In this document: one piece after another, positions 8,211 through 17,377 of the stretch
Layout: each line of letters begins with the position of its first letter
Numbering within the stretch: the stretch's first letter is position 1
Origin: Actinomycetaceae bacterium
GTDB taxonomy: Bacteria; Actinomycetota; Actinomycetes; Actinomycetales; Actinomycetaceae
Reading direction: 5' to 3'
DNA: 64,000 bases
NCBI GenBank assembly: GCA_030537615.1
Contig: JAUNVP010000001.1
Span: 1 to 64,000 of the forward strand
Program-made: the position numbers and the translations under genes
The notes under the pieces: model-generated
What the model was told of the DNA's origin: nothing
Database searches by the model: none
Seen by the model: only the letters and a program-made list of their open reading frames with translations

Positions 8211-9968
8211 CTACCGCCTCGCGCGGTTGATCGCCGAGATCACGGCCTGGTTGGTTGCCAGCGTGATCGAGGAGTGGATACCGACACCCCACACGATCTG
8301 GCCGTCGACTGCGGCCTCCACGTAGGCGGCGGCTTTCGCGTCACCACCTTGGCTGAGGGCATGCTCGGAGTAGTCGAGGATCCGCACGTCAACATCAAGC
8401 TGGTTCATTGCGTTGACGAAGGCATCGACCGGGCCGTTACCCGTCGATTCAAGGTGGACGGGCTCACCGTTTTGGCGCACGTCCACAGTCAGGCGCACAT
8501 CGTCGCCCTCTTCGTGAGCGGCCACTTGCGCCCGACCCAGCTGGAACTCGCCCCACGGCGTCAAACCATCCGCCGCAGATGCGGGCAGATACTCGTCAGC
8601 GAAGATCTTCCACAGCGTTACCGGATCGATCTCGCCACCGTAAGTGTCGGTGTGGCGCTGAACAATCCGAGAGAACTCGATCTGCAGGCGGCGCGGCATA
8701 TCGAGGTTGTGGACATTGTGCATGAGGTAGGAGACTCCGCCCTTACCGGACTGCGAGTTCACGCGCACAACCGCCTCATACGACCGGCCCACATCGTGCG
8801 GATCGATCGGCAGATACGGAATCTTCCACTCGACGGCGTCCTCATCGCCGCCCGCGGCCTTAACCTGCTCTTGCCGGACAGCGAACCCCTTCTTGATGGC
8901 GTCTTGGTGAGAGCCGGAGAATGACGTGTAGACCAGGTCGCCCACGTACGGGTGGCGCGGCGGCGTATCCATGCGCGTGCAATGTTCGACAACGCGGCGG
9001 ATGCGGTCAACGTCTGAAAAATCAATCTGAGGATCAATGCCCTGCGAGAACAGATTAAGGCCGAGGGTCAGCAGGTCGACGTTGCCCGTCCTCTCCCCTT
9101 GCCCGAGCAGGCAGCCTTCGATGCGGTCAGCACCGGCCATGACGGCCAGCTCAGCGGCGGCAACCGCGGTTCCGCGGTCATTGTGGGGGTGGACGGACAG
9201 AGCAATATGGTCGCGACGCGACAAGTTACGGGACATCCACTCGATCTGATCGGCGTACACGTTCGGTGTCGCCCGTTCGATGGTGGCCGGCAGGTTGAGG
9301 ATGATTTCGCGATCCTCATCGGGTTGCCAAATATCCATCACCGCTTCGCAGATTTCGAGGGCGAAGTCGAGTTCGGTATCAATGAAGATCTCAGGAGAGT
9401 ACTCGAACCCGAAGATCGTCTCATCGCCGAGGATCTTCTCAGCGTGAGCAATCACTTCGCGCGTGCCCGTCTCCGCCAAGTCAACGGTAGCTGCCTTGTC
9501 CTTGCGGAATACGACCTCACGGAACAGCGGCGACGTCGCGTTATAGAGATGAACGGTAGCGCGCGGCAGTCCTTCGAGAGCCTCGACAGTGCGGTGGATA
9601 ATGTCAGTTCGCGACTGGGTGAGGACGGAAACAGTCACGTCCTCGGGAACGGCGTCATCTTTCACCAGATCACGCACAAAATCAAAGTCTGTTTGAGATG
9701 CGGCCGGGAACCCGACCTCAATCTCCTTGTACCCCAGCTCAACGAGCAGGTTGAACATTTCCCGCTTGCGCTTGGGATCCATGGGCTCAATGAGCGCCTG
9801 GTTTCCGTCGCGCAGGTCGGTGGAGAGCCATCGGGGAGCCTGGGTGATTACCTGAGAAGGCCACTGGCGGTCAGGCAACGCCACGGGGTTGGTGGTATGG
9901 AATGGGCGATACTTGTGGATCGGCATTCCGGACGATTGTTGCGCTGATACTCGCGATTGTGTCCGCAT
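8211..9968 (-). CDS. leuA: 2-isopropylmalate synthase
   Basis: Catalyses the first committed step of leucine synthesis, condensing acetyl-CoA with 2-oxoisovalerate. The start at 9968 (MRTQSRVSAQQS) has AGGAGA five bases upstream; an in-frame ATG at 10010 lacks one. The length of 585 fits the long actinobacterial LeuA type 2. The TIM-barrel signature STDLRDGNQALIEPM appears near residue 45, the metal-site motif SVHPHNDRGTA is in the barrel, and the C-terminal regulatory domain (about 440-585) should bind leucine for feedback inhibition. A leader with a run of leucine codons precedes the gene. It stands alone between era and recO, with no other leu genes nearby. Confidence 0.95.
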   Translation of the reverse strand: MRTQSRVSAQQSSGMPIHKYRPFHTTNPVALPDRQWPSQVITQAPRWLSTDLRDGNQALIEPMDPKRKREMFNLLVELGYKEIEVGFPAASQTDFDFVRDLVKDDAVPEDVTVSVLTQSRTDIIHRTVEALEGLPRATVHLYNATSPLFREVVFRKDKAATVDLAETGTREVIAHAEKILGDETIFGFEYSPEIFIDTELDFALEICEAVMDIWQPDEDREIILNLPATIERATPNVYADQIEWMSRNLSRRDHIALSVHPHNDRGTAVAAAELAVMAGADRIEGCLLGQGERTGNVDLLTLGLNLFSQGIDPQIDFSDVDRIRRVVEHCTRMDTPPRHPYVGDLVYTSFSGSHQDAIKKGFAVRQEQVKAAGGDEDAVEWKIPYLPIDPHDVGRSYEAVVRVNSQSGKGGVSYLMHNVHNLDMPRRLQIEFSRIVQRHTDTYGGEIDPVTLWKIFADEYLPASAADGLTPWGEFQLGRAQVAAHEEGDDVRLTVDVRQNGEPVHLESTGNGPVDAFVNAMNQLDVDVRILDYSEHALSQGGDAKAAAYVEAAVDGQIVWGVGIHSSITLATNQAVISAINRARR

Positions 9969-10015
9969 GAAAGTCTCCTGCTGTTTTCTGGTGGGGTGAA
10001 CCGGCACCACTGACT

Positions 10016-10110
10016 CCGCGTCGAGGGTCCGGCCCAGAAATCTAGGCCCCGACGCGGCAGCTAAGGAGCAGCATCACATTGCGCATGTTATTTACCGTAC
10101 GGATGCTCAC
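10016..10110 (-). promoter_or_regulatory. leuL: leuA leader: leucine-rich leader peptide and attenuator-like stem
   Basis: On the minus strand, 10086-10042 encodes a short peptide MRNVMLLLSCRVGA and a stop, with three leucine codons in a row (CTG CTC CTT). An in-frame GTG at 10110 could extend it by eight residues. The end of the peptide gene overlaps the arm CCGCGTCG (10057-10050), which pairs perfectly with CGACGCGG (10023-10016). Ribosome stalling on the Leu codons would therefore decide which structure forms before leuA at 9968. This is the classical layout of amino-acid attenuation. I see no long U-tract, so the final step could be transcriptional or translational. Confidence 0.7.
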
Positions 10111-10184
10111 GAGCCAACGCCAAAGCGTCCCAGAATATGGACGCATGTCATCAACTGGTGATGAACTGCGTAAACGAGAACCGG

Positions 10185-11153
10185 TTAAAAGCCGAGTTTA
10201 CCGAGCATCTTCGGATCAGATTGCCAATCCTTTGCCGTCCTCACGTGCAGATCGAGGTACACGCGCCGGCCCAGCAAGTCTTCGACCTGGTGGCGCGCCC
10301 GAATCCCCACTCTCTTGAGCCGCTTTCCACCCTTACCGATAATGATCGCCTTTTGGGAGTCGCGCTCGACGAACAGATTAACGTGAATATCAAGCATCGG
10401 CGGGTAGTTTTGACCCGGTTTCTTCTCCCGCTCAATAATCTCTTCCACCTGCACGGCAAGTGAGTGCGGAAGCTCTTCGCGTACGCCCTCCAACGCGGCC
10501 TCCCGAATCAGCTCAGCAATCATCACCTCATCGGATTCATCCGTCGTCATCTCCCGCGGGTACAGCGGCGGAGAATACGGCATGAGGGCGGCAACGATCT
10601 CCTTGAGCTTGTCAATCTGGTGCCCCTTGCGAGCTGACACCGGAATAATGTCCTGCCACTCCCCCAGCTTGTCAATGTCAATCAGGTGCTTCATCATGCG
10701 CTCGTTAGAGGCAATATCAGACTTCGTCGCCACCGCAATCACAGGGGCTTTGACCGATTTCAGCTGGCGGGCAATGAAATCATCTCCGGGACCAACCTTC
10801 TGGTCGGACGGCAGACAAAACAGCACCGCATCAACATCGGACAGTGATTCACGCACCATGTCATTGAGGCGCTGGCCGAGCAGAGTGCGAGGCCGGTGAT
10901 ACCCGGGAGTATCGACAAGTACAAGCTGATAGTCCTCCCCCTGGACGACACCGCGCACCGAATGCCTCGTAGTCTCTGGCCGCATCGACGTAATCGCGAC
11001 CTTCTGGCCCACGAGTGCGTTGGTCAGCGTCGATTTGCCGACGTTTGGCCGCCCCACGATAGCAATGAAGCCAGCGCGGAAGTTGTCGGGATAGTCGGCG
11101 GAAATGGAAGCAGCGGGGCCGTCCATCAGTTCGTCATCGGAGGGGAAGTTCAT
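10185..11153 (-). CDS. era: GTPase Era
   Basis: Ribosome-assembly GTPase that binds the 3' end of 16S rRNA. The 322 residues begin MNFPSDDELMDG. The G1 loop GRPNVGKST is at residues 34-42, followed by the G3 DTPGYH and the G4 TKSD. The C-terminal KH domain shows IIGKGGKRLKRVGIRAR. The start overlaps the stop of the upstream CBS-domain gene by four bases (ATGA), so the two are probably translationally coupled in the hrcA-to-era transcription unit. The N-terminus is about 25 residues longer than the minimal family, which is ordinary for actinobacteria. Confidence 0.95.
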   Translation of the reverse strand: MNFPSDDELMDGPAASISADYPDNFRAGFIAIVGRPNVGKSTLTNALVGQKVAITSMRPETTRHSVRGVVQGEDYQLVLVDTPGYHRPRTLLGQRLNDMVRESLSDVDAVLFCLPSDQKVGPGDDFIARQLKSVKAPVIAVATKSDIASNERMMKHLIDIDKLGEWQDIIPVSARKGHQIDKLKEIVAALMPYSPPLYPREMTTDESDEVMIAELIREAALEGVREELPHSLAVQVEEIIEREKKPGQNYPPMLDIHVNLFVERDSQKAIIIGKGGKRLKRVGIRARHQVEDLLGRRVYLDLHVRTAKDWQSDPKMLGKLGF

Positions 11154-12442
11154 TCGTTCTCGCTTTCGTCGTCCGTCTCGATTCGACGGGCAATAATGGT
11201 GCCAATCTGGCGGCGCCGACCAACAGCTTCTTCGGCGGTCATCGCCACGCCCAGGGCTTCGGCTCGAGCGCCCGGGAGGGGCACTTTGCCGAGAGCTTTT
11301 TGTAACAGCCCACCGACCGAGTCGACGTCCTCATCGTCGATCTCGAGGCCGAGTAGTTCGCCGAGCTCGTCGATGGGGAAACGCGCGGGAACCCGCCACA
11401 CGCCGTCTTCGATCTCGACGGGCTCAACGACATTGCGGTCGTGTTCGTCGTTCACTTCCCCGACGATCTCTTCGATCAGGTCCTCAATGGTCAGTAGCCC
11501 GGCGATCCCGCCGTATTCGTCGACCACGAGCACGAGGTGAACGCGCTCATTTTGCATGTGGCGAAGCTCGTCGTCAGCGCGCTTCATCTCCGGCACAAAC
11601 GTCGCTTCGCGGCACATATTCCGCACCGGCATATCAATGTCATCAGGGCGGCGGTGCAGGCGAGAGACGAGATCTTTGAAGTAGAGAATTCCGATGACAT
11701 CGTCAATATCGTCACCGATCACGGGGATACGCGAGTATCCCGAGCGCACGAACAGCGTGATTGCCTTGCGGGCCGGAGTATCGTCGTGAATCGTGACCAT
11801 GTCAGTGCGCGGCACCATGACTTCACGGATCCACGTGTGGCCAAGTTCAAACACTGAACGAAGCATTTCGCGATCTTCGGCCTCGAACCCGCTCGTCTCC
11901 CCCACCTGATCGACAACCTCGCGCATTTCTTCAGCCATTTCGGCACGCGCCTCAGCATCGGTTTGCTGCGGAGCCGGGAAGAAGCGACGAACGAGCCGTA
12001 GCACCGGATCACCGAAACGCCCCAAACGCATGAGCTTTTCCAACACTGGCGTCATGGCCAGCGCCACGCTTTCAGGATTGCGCAGTGCAATATGCTGCGG
12101 GATGAGCGAAATCGCCACGTAGGCTACCAGCCAGTTCAGAACAATCGCGAGGATAAGGATCCCCCACCAGCGCCACCCGGTTTCGGTTAACGCGATCGTA
12201 ATCGCCACCGTCGCGAGTGTCTGGAGGGCGATGCGTACCGCCCGCGCAGTCAGATTCGCCCGGTGGCGGTGCTGCAAAATCTCGTCGAGACGTTTCGCAT
12301 TCTTGCGCTTATCCTCAATGAGGTCGTCGACGGCCGCCCTCGATAAGCGTTGCAAGGATGACTCCGCAGCCAGCAAGGCGGCCGCAAATACCACGACTAC
12401 GATCGACGTCGTGACGAGTAAACCGAGCGGAATCGACCCCAT
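11150..12442 (-). CDS. HlyC/CorC-family transporter-like membrane protein with CBS pair
   Basis: A DUF21/CNNM-type membrane protein with a cytoplasmic CBS pair. Members are implicated in divalent cation (Mg2+/Co2+) efflux, and the older name hemolysin is historical. The N-terminus has hydrophobic segments at about residues 5-25, 65-82 and 90-112. The CBS pair spans roughly 205-330 (MVPRTDMVTIHDDTPARKAI...VVDEYGGIAGLLTIEDLIEE). The C-terminal CorC/HlyC domain follows (VWRVPARFPIDELGELLG). It lies two bases after ybeY and overlaps era by four, a conserved actinobacterial neighbourhood. The substrate is unproven. Confidence 0.9.
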   Translation of the reverse strand: MGSIPLGLLVTTSIVVVVFAAALLAAESSLQRLSRAAVDDLIEDKRKNAKRLDEILQHRHRANLTARAVRIALQTLATVAITIALTETGWRWWGILILAIVLNWLVAYVAISLIPQHIALRNPESVALAMTPVLEKLMRLGRFGDPVLRLVRRFFPAPQQTDAEARAEMAEEMREVVDQVGETSGFEAEDREMLRSVFELGHTWIREVMVPRTDMVTIHDDTPARKAITLFVRSGYSRIPVIGDDIDDVIGILYFKDLVSRLHRRPDDIDMPVRNMCREATFVPEMKRADDELRHMQNERVHLVLVVDEYGGIAGLLTIEDLIEEIVGEVNDEHDRNVVEPVEIEDGVWRVPARFPIDELGELLGLEIDDEDVDSVGGLLQKALGKVPLPGARAEALGVAMTAEEAVGRRRQIGTIIARRIETDDESENE

Positions 12443-12444
12443 CG

Positions 12445-12900
12445 TTAGCCTCTCGATGCGAGGAAGGTGAGGAGCAACTGTCGCTGGAGGGTAAACATGA
12501 TGCGCTCTTCCTCGGGCTCGGCATGGTCGTAGCCAAGCAGGTGGAGAATGCCGTGAACAGTGAGCAAAAGCATCTCTTCAGCTGTGGAATGCCCGGCCGC
12601 GAGCGCCTGTTCTTTGGCGACCTGCGGACAGATCACAATATCGCCGAGTACCCCCGGTGGTGTTGGTGACTCGGGCGATCCGGGCCGTAGCTCATCCATC
12701 GGGAACGACATCACGTCGGTGGGGCCTTCAAGGTCGAGCCACTTGATGTGCAGTTGCTCCATCGGCTCCGGATCGATCAACATGATCGCCAATTCGGCGT
12801 CAGTTGCGACATGCATTTGAGCGAGAACGTACTCCGCAATGTCGCGGAATTCTGCGACATCAATCTCGGCCTCGGTTTCGTTGACAACTTCGATACTCAT
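12445..12900 (-). CDS. ybeY: Endoribonuclease YbeY (rRNA maturation factor)
   Basis: Metal-dependent single-strand RNase involved in 16S rRNA 3' processing and ribosome quality control. The 151 residues contain the zinc-binding motif [11 protein letters not shown] near residues 114-124, with the three histidines in place. The DVMSFPMDE segment upstream is also typical. The start overlaps the phoH stop by four bases and the CBS gene follows after two, so it sits in a tightly packed phoH-ybeY-CBS-era string. Confidence 0.94.
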   Translation of the reverse strand: MSIEVVNETEAEIDVAEFRDIAEYVLAQMHVATDAELAIMLIDPEPMEQLHIKWLDLEGPTDVMSFPMDELRPGSPESPTPPGVLGDIVICPQVAKEQALAAGHSTAEEMLLLTVHGILHLLGYDHAEPEEERIMFTLQRQLLLTFLASRG

Positions 12901-13964
12901 CGGCCCCTCCGGCCCTTGTCACGACTCTGCGGTGACGGATGGTCTTCATCCCACCTCTGGTAGGCGTCAATAATGTCACTGACAATGCGGTGACGCACCA
13001 CATCCGCCGAGGTGAGGTAGCAGAACTCGACACCCTCAATTCCATCTAAGATTTCGTCGGCCGTCTTGAGACCGGACTGTGTGTTGCCCGGCAAGTCGAC
13101 CTGCGACGCGTCGCCAGTGACGACGACCTTGGAGCGGAACCCGAGGCGCGTGAGGAACATTTTCATCTGCGTTTGCGTCGTATTTTGCGCCTCATCCAAG
13201 ATGATGAACGCGTCGTTGAGGGTGCGTCCGCGCATGTATGCCAGCGGTGCGACCTCAATGGTGCCTGCGGCAATCAGGCGCGGTAGCGCTTCGGCGTCAA
13301 CCATTTCATTGAGTGCGTCATAGAGCGGACGCAGATAAGGATCGATCTTTTCAGTCAGCGTGCCGGGCAGGAATCCAAGCGATTCACCAGCCTCCACCGC
13401 CGGTCGCGTCAGCACGATGCGGCGCACCTGACCGGTCAGCAGAGCATTAACCGCCATCGCCATGGCGAGATACGTTTTCCCCGTACCGGCCGGACCAATC
13501 CCAAAGACGACGGTGTTTTCGGCGATGAGGTCGACGTAGCGCTGCTGGCCTGCGGTCTTGGCGCGAATCTCGCGCCCCTTCACCGACAAGATGGCGTCGT
13601 GTCCGCTGGCCGGAGCCGCCCCGGTTCCGGTATTCGAGAGCAACTCGATCGCGTGGTCAACAGTCTCTGCATTGAGATACTGGCCCGAACGCGCCAAGCC
13701 GATGAGTTCGCTGAGCAAATCGGAAATCATCATGACCGCTTCTGGCGTGCCACTGATGGTGACGTCGTGGCCGCGAGCGGAGACGGTTGCGCCTGGGAAT
13801 CCCTTTTCTAAACTGGCGAGAACCTGGTCGGATGGGCCGAGCACGGTCATCGGGTCGAGGTTCGATGGGATCGAGACGACGGATGTCTCCAGATCGGTTT
13901 CGTTTTCGTGTGCCATGGGCTCGGTGGGAACCGCGGTCCTTTCCTCTCGGTGTTTTCTCCCCAT
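12897..13964 (-). CDS. phoH: PhoH-family ATPase
   Basis: A PhoH/PhoL-type P-loop protein with probable RNA-related ATPase activity, regularly paired with ybeY. Walker A is [15 protein letters not shown] and Walker B is [24 protein letters not shown] is a family signature. An N-terminal KH-like segment (about residues 40-95) precedes the ATPase core. The ATG at 13964 begins one base after the rsmE stop and could rely on coupling. An internal ATG at 13916 (MAHENETD) is a possible alternative, although neither has a clear ribosome site. The 355 residues match the family. Confidence 0.92.
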   Translation of the reverse strand: MGRKHREERTAVPTEPMAHENETDLETSVVSIPSNLDPMTVLGPSDQVLASLEKGFPGATVSARGHDVTISGTPEAVMMISDLLSELIGLARSGQYLNAETVDHAIELLSNTGTGAAPASGHDAILSVKGREIRAKTAGQQRYVDLIAENTVVFGIGPAGTGKTYLAMAMAVNALLTGQVRRIVLTRPAVEAGESLGFLPGTLTEKIDPYLRPLYDALNEMVDAEALPRLIAAGTIEVAPLAYMRGRTLNDAFIILDEAQNTTQTQMKMFLTRLGFRSKVVVTGDASQVDLPGNTQSGLKTADEILDGIEGVEFCYLTSADVVRHRIVSDIIDAYQRWDEDHPSPQSRDKGRRGR

Positions 13965-13965
13965 T

Positions 13966-14730
13966 CTAGTCAGAATAGCCGCTTTCGCCTATGTCGAGGC
14001 GCATCCGAGCGGTGATGTGATTGAGCACGGCAATAGCGACCGTGCCGGCAGTCGATGAACGCATGACAGTCGTACCGATCCGCACGACTTTTGCTCCGGC
14101 CTGCGCGAAAGCGTCAAGTTCATCGTCAGTGATACCACCTTCTGGGCCGACGACAACCGCGATCTCTTGGCTGTTAACCCACGCAGCATCGAGGTTTTCT
14201 AACCTCTCGGAAGCAGATTCATGGAGGACGAGGACGCGGGCGCCCTCAAGCTGCTGAAGCAGTGTTTTCGTGTCAGGGGCGTAACTCAATGCGGGAATTC
14301 GGCTACGGCGCGACTGCTTGGTGGCAGCCTTCAGCGTGTTCTCCCATTTGGCTTGTGCTTTGGCCCGCTTAGCGGCGGGCCATTTGGCGATCGAGCGCTG
14401 CGCCTGCCACGCGATTACCGAATCAACTCCCACTTCGGTGGCCATTTCGATCGCGGCTTCATCGCGCCCTCCTTTGGCGAGGGCTTGAACGAGGGTTATG
14501 GCCGGGCGCGGCCGATCCTCGCAGCTCATCGCGTCGATTCGCACCGTCACGTCATGCTTATCGACAGCGGTGATCGTGCACTGTGCGCGCATTCCGTTTC
14601 CGTCGACGAGATCAATGTCGTCCCCCACCCGAAGTCTGTGCACGTTGACGTGGTGGGCTTCGGAGCCGCTGAGGGTATAGGTCCCCGAGGCATCAGCGAT
14701 GTCGTCGGCGAAGAAAACCGGTGCTGTCAT
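13966..14730 (-). CDS. rsmE: 16S rRNA m3U1498 methyltransferase RsmE
   Basis: A SPOUT-fold methyltransferase that modifies U1498 of 16S rRNA. The 254 residues begin with the PUA-like N-terminal domain (MTAPVFFADDI). The C-terminal knot shows VVVGPEGGITDDELDAF and VRIGTTVMRSSTAG, the AdoMet site. The start shares one base with the dnaJ stop. The place directly after dnaJ in the hrcA operon is conserved in Gram-positive bacteria. Confidence 0.94.
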   Translation of the reverse strand: MTAPVFFADDIADASGTYTLSGSEAHHVNVHRLRVGDDIDLVDGNGMRAQCTITAVDKHDVTVRIDAMSCEDRPRPAITLVQALAKGGRDEAAIEMATEVGVDSVIAWQAQRSIAKWPAAKRAKAQAKWENTLKAATKQSRRSRIPALSYAPDTKTLLQQLEGARVLVLHESASERLENLDAAWVNSQEIAVVVGPEGGITDDELDAFAQAGAKVVRIGTTVMRSSTAGTVAIAVLNHITARMRLDIGESGYSD

Positions 14731-15833
14731 TACAGGTTGGAGAACTTATCGCGCAGATTGGCAAAGAAACCGCCGGAGGACCCGTGCTTGACTTCGAAGT
14801 TGTCTTCTCCGCGAAGCTGGGCGAGTTTTTCGAGCAGTTCCTTTTGCTCTGCGTTCAGCGCGGAGGGAGTTTCCACCTTCAGTTTAATCCGTAGCTTGCC
14901 ACGCCCTTTGCGATGCAGACGGCCAACTCCGAGGCCATCGAGAGCGATCTCATCGTTGGGTTGAGAGCCTGCGGGAACGTGGACTTCCTGTTCTCCGTCG
15001 AGGGTGTCGAGCTTGATCGTGGTTCCCAACGCGGCGGCAGTCATTGGAATGGACAGGCCTACGGTCAAATCGTCTCCCACGCGGGTGAACACGGGGTGCT
15101 TCTTTTCGCGCACTTCGACGTAGAGGTCGCCAGCGGGGCCACCGCCTGGCCCGGCTTCTCCCTGACCGCTCATGCGAATACGGGTGCCGTGATCGATTCC
15201 GGCGGGAATATCGATGGAGATTGGGCGCTTCGAACGCACTCGACCTTCGCCCGAACACTCGTCGCACGGATCCTCGATGATGGTGCCGTGACCACCGCAG
15301 GTCGGACACGGCGACGATGTCATAATATTCCCGAGCAGGGAGCGTTGTACCTGGCGGACCGTACCTGACCCGCCGCAGCCGCTACAGGTGCGCGGAGAGG
15401 TTCCTGGCTTGCAACAGCTTCCATCACAGGTCGGGCAACGCACCGCGGTATCAATAATGAACTCTTCAGTTGAGCCAAACGCGATCGTATTGAGATCAAC
15501 CTCGATGATTCGTAGCGTATCTTGACCGCGTCGACCTCGTGGTACTGGGCCTTGCGAAGCCCCTGCTGCCGAGAAGAACGTTTCAAAGATATCGCCGAAA
15601 CCGAACGGACCCCCCATACCGGGGCCTCCCGCCCCGCCCATATCGTAGGCCTGGCGTTTCGTCGGGTTCGACAGCGTTTCGTAGGCGACTGTGACCTTCT
15701 TGTATTCCTCTTCGGAATCCGGCCCGGCAATATCCGGGTGGAGTTTGCGCGAGAGCTTACGGTAAGCGCTGCGAATCTCCTTCTCGCTTGCGTCGCGGGA
15801 AACGCCGAGAATCTCGTAATAGTCTTCGCTCAC
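14730..15833 (-). CDS. dnaJ: Molecular chaperone DnaJ (DnaJ2 type)
   Basis: Co-chaperone stimulating DnaK. The J domain covers residues 1-70, with HPD at 32-34. A Gly-rich segment (GGAGGPGMGGPFGFGDIFE) follows, then the zinc-finger region with CPTC, CSGCGGSG, CPTCGGHG and CDECSGEG repeats, and a C-terminal substrate-binding domain. The first zinc motif is slightly irregular (CPTCDGSCCKPG). Its position behind hrcA identifies it as the second dnaJ of actinobacteria, separate from the copy in the dnaK operon. Expected to be controlled by HrcA through the CIRCE element upstream of hrcA. Confidence 0.94.
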   Translation of the reverse strand: MSEDYYEILGVSRDASEKEIRSAYRKLSRKLHPDIAGPDSEEEYKKVTVAYETLSNPTKRQAYDMGGAGGPGMGGPFGFGDIFETFFSAAGASQGPVPRGRRGQDTLRIIEVDLNTIAFGSTEEFIIDTAVRCPTCDGSCCKPGTSPRTCSGCGGSGTVRQVQRSLLGNIMTSSPCPTCGGHGTIIEDPCDECSGEGRVRSKRPISIDIPAGIDHGTRIRMSGQGEAGPGGGPAGDLYVEVREKKHPVFTRVGDDLTVGLSIPMTAAALGTTIKLDTLDGEQEVHVPAGSQPNDEIALDGLGVGRLHRKGRGKLRIKLKVETPSALNAEQKELLEKLAQLRGEDNFEVKHGSSGGFFANLRDKFSNL

Positions 15834-15854
15834 TGAAGTTAATCCTTAAAGGTT

Positions 15855-16868
15855 CTAGTTATGTTTTTGCAAGAAGTGTGACAGGTAGGTGCCAATCGCC
15901 CGCACCGCTGACATTGCTGAAGCATAGTCCATGCGCATGGGGCCGACGACGGCCAGGTGAGCCGTCGCATTGTCGTCACCGTAGGCTCCGGCGACAACGG
16001 ATGTTTCAGCTAGACCATCGTGCAGGTTCTCTTCTCCGATTGAGACAGTGACGTCATCGGTCGGCACCGCAGAAAACAAGCGCAATAGTGCGACCTGTTC
16101 TTCGAGTGCATCAAGCACCGGCACAATGGTGCGGCGAAAATCGATAGTGGAGCGCGCCAGGTTTGCGGTTCCAGCGATGAGGATGCGGTCTTCCCCGTCG
16201 CGGCGAGTCAGGTCGACGACGGCTTGGCAAGCGCCGACGCGCAGTTGAGCCAAATCATCGCCGATGAGAGCAAGTGTCGTGAGGAGGTCGGGGATCGATT
16301 TGATGTCTGTGCCAACGCACACGCTGTTGAGCTGATCGCGTAAATAACTGATGTCGTCAGCGGATGCGCCGTGGTAGGCGAGCACGCGTTGCGAGACTTG
16401 ACCATCATCAGTAATGACGACAACGAGAATGCGGGATTCTCCGAGGTCGACCAGTTCAACCCTGACAATGTGAGTACGCTCAAATCGCGGATACTGGACG
16501 ATAGCGACTTGCCTGGTCAATTGAGCGAGGAGGCGAACGGTACGCTCAACCACGTCGTCAATATCCACCGCATCGGAAAGGAACGTTTCCATCGCGCGGC
16601 GCTCCGGTAGTGACATGGGCTTGAGCTGAGCGAGCCGATCAACGAAAAGTCGATATCCCTTCACCGTTGGAATACGGCCGGCCGAGGTGTGCGGCTGGTA
16701 GATGAGTCCGTCTTCTTCCAGTGCCGCCATGTCATTTCGGATCGTCGCCGGGGAGACTCCAAGGTCGTAGCGTTCTACGAGCATCTTCGAACCAACGGGT
16801 TCACGTGTAGCCACGTAATCGGAGACGATGGCACGCAAAACATCGAGGCGTCGATCAGCGGTAGCCAC
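15855..16868 (-). CDS. hrcA: Heat-inducible transcription repressor HrcA
   Basis: Repressor of CIRCE-controlled chaperone genes. The GTG at 16868 has AAGGAGA five bases upstream and gives MATADRRLDVLRAIVSDYVA, the standard N-terminus; the open frame further up is not coding. The product is 337 residues. The N-terminal winged helix includes VSPATIRNDMAALEEDGLI and the dimerisation region follows. A CIRCE operator lies about 115 bases upstream, so the gene probably represses itself together with dnaJ, rsmE, phoH and possibly the genes down to era. Confidence 0.95.
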   Translation of the reverse strand: MATADRRLDVLRAIVSDYVATREPVGSKMLVERYDLGVSPATIRNDMAALEEDGLIYQPHTSAGRIPTVKGYRLFVDRLAQLKPMSLPERRAMETFLSDAVDIDDVVERTVRLLAQLTRQVAIVQYPRFERTHIVRVELVDLGESRILVVVITDDGQVSQRVLAYHGASADDISYLRDQLNSVCVGTDIKSIPDLLTTLALIGDDLAQLRVGACQAVVDLTRRDGEDRILIAGTANLARSTIDFRRTIVPVLDALEEQVALLRLFSAVPTDDVTVSIGEENLHDGLAETSVVAGAYGDDNATAHLAVVGPMRMDYASAMSAVRAIGTYLSHFLQKHN

Positions 16869-16982
16869 GCGTGTCTCCTTTTCTCGGTCGTCCGGCGATG
16901 GTTTCTCAGTGCAGGCCAAACGGTGCTGGTTGATCCAGCGCCGCAACTGGCGGCACGTGTATCTCGGTGAGTCCACGAGTTA

Positions 16983-17009
16983 ATAGCACTCGCACCCTCC
17001 GAGTGCCAA
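16983..17009 (-). promoter_or_regulatory. CIRCE operator (HrcA binding site)
   Basis: ATAGCACTC, nine bases, GAGTGCCAA. This matches the CIRCE consensus TTAGCACTC-N9-GAGTGCTAA at 16 of 18 arm positions with the exact nine-base spacer, and lies upstream of hrcA. Confidence 0.92.
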
Positions 17010-17147
17010 CTCTACCGCGAATGAAACACGTGAGCGATTTTGGGCGCTGATTTCGTGGATAAAGGTGGGTGGATTCACTTTAGCTCCGCCTTGGTGAGTT
17101 AGCTCCACCTTGGTGGGCGGCGCGCGGCGCGGCGGGATCTGCGGACA

Positions 17148-17260
17148 CTAGGCAGAGCCTACCGGCGCGAAAGTGCAGTTAACAGCCCTGCCCGGCAACG
17201 CTACATAGAGCCTACACACACAAAACAGAGCCTACGTCCGTTACAGAGAGTCCCCGCCAC
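17148..17260. repeat. 20-nt tandem repeat cluster A
   Basis: Four imperfect 20-nt units, three of them directly in tandem: 17148-17167 (CTAGGCAGAGCCTACCGGCG), 17201-17220 (CTACATAGAGCCTACACACA), 17221-17240 (CAAAACAGAGCCTACGTCCG) and 17241-17260 (degenerate). The core is CAGAGCCTAC. The rest of the 370-base gap between the amine oxidase stop and the hrcA promoter has no gene. The same unit recurs at 23971-24030 and, inverted, at 59432-59451. Confidence 0.7.
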
Positions 17261-17377
17261 CGGCGTGCACAGTACGCAATACACACAGGCTCCGCAAAGA
17301 AAACGTCCGAAACTGTGCGAAGCCTGTGTGCGTCGGTAAACTCATGCCTGAATAGCTCATGCCCGAGTAGCGAGTAT

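Noticed and set aside
7986-8924. 312-codon plus-strand frame over recO leader and leuA
   Set aside because: Opposite to leuA, which has all expected motifs. The N-terminal part translates the C-rich intergenic tract.
9099-9947. 282-codon plus-strand frame inside leuA
   Set aside because: Antisense shadow of leuA without recognisable domains.
17148-17260. Repeat cluster considered as a CRISPR array
   Set aside because: Units are imperfect, 20 bases long and contiguous without spacers; no cas genes nearby.
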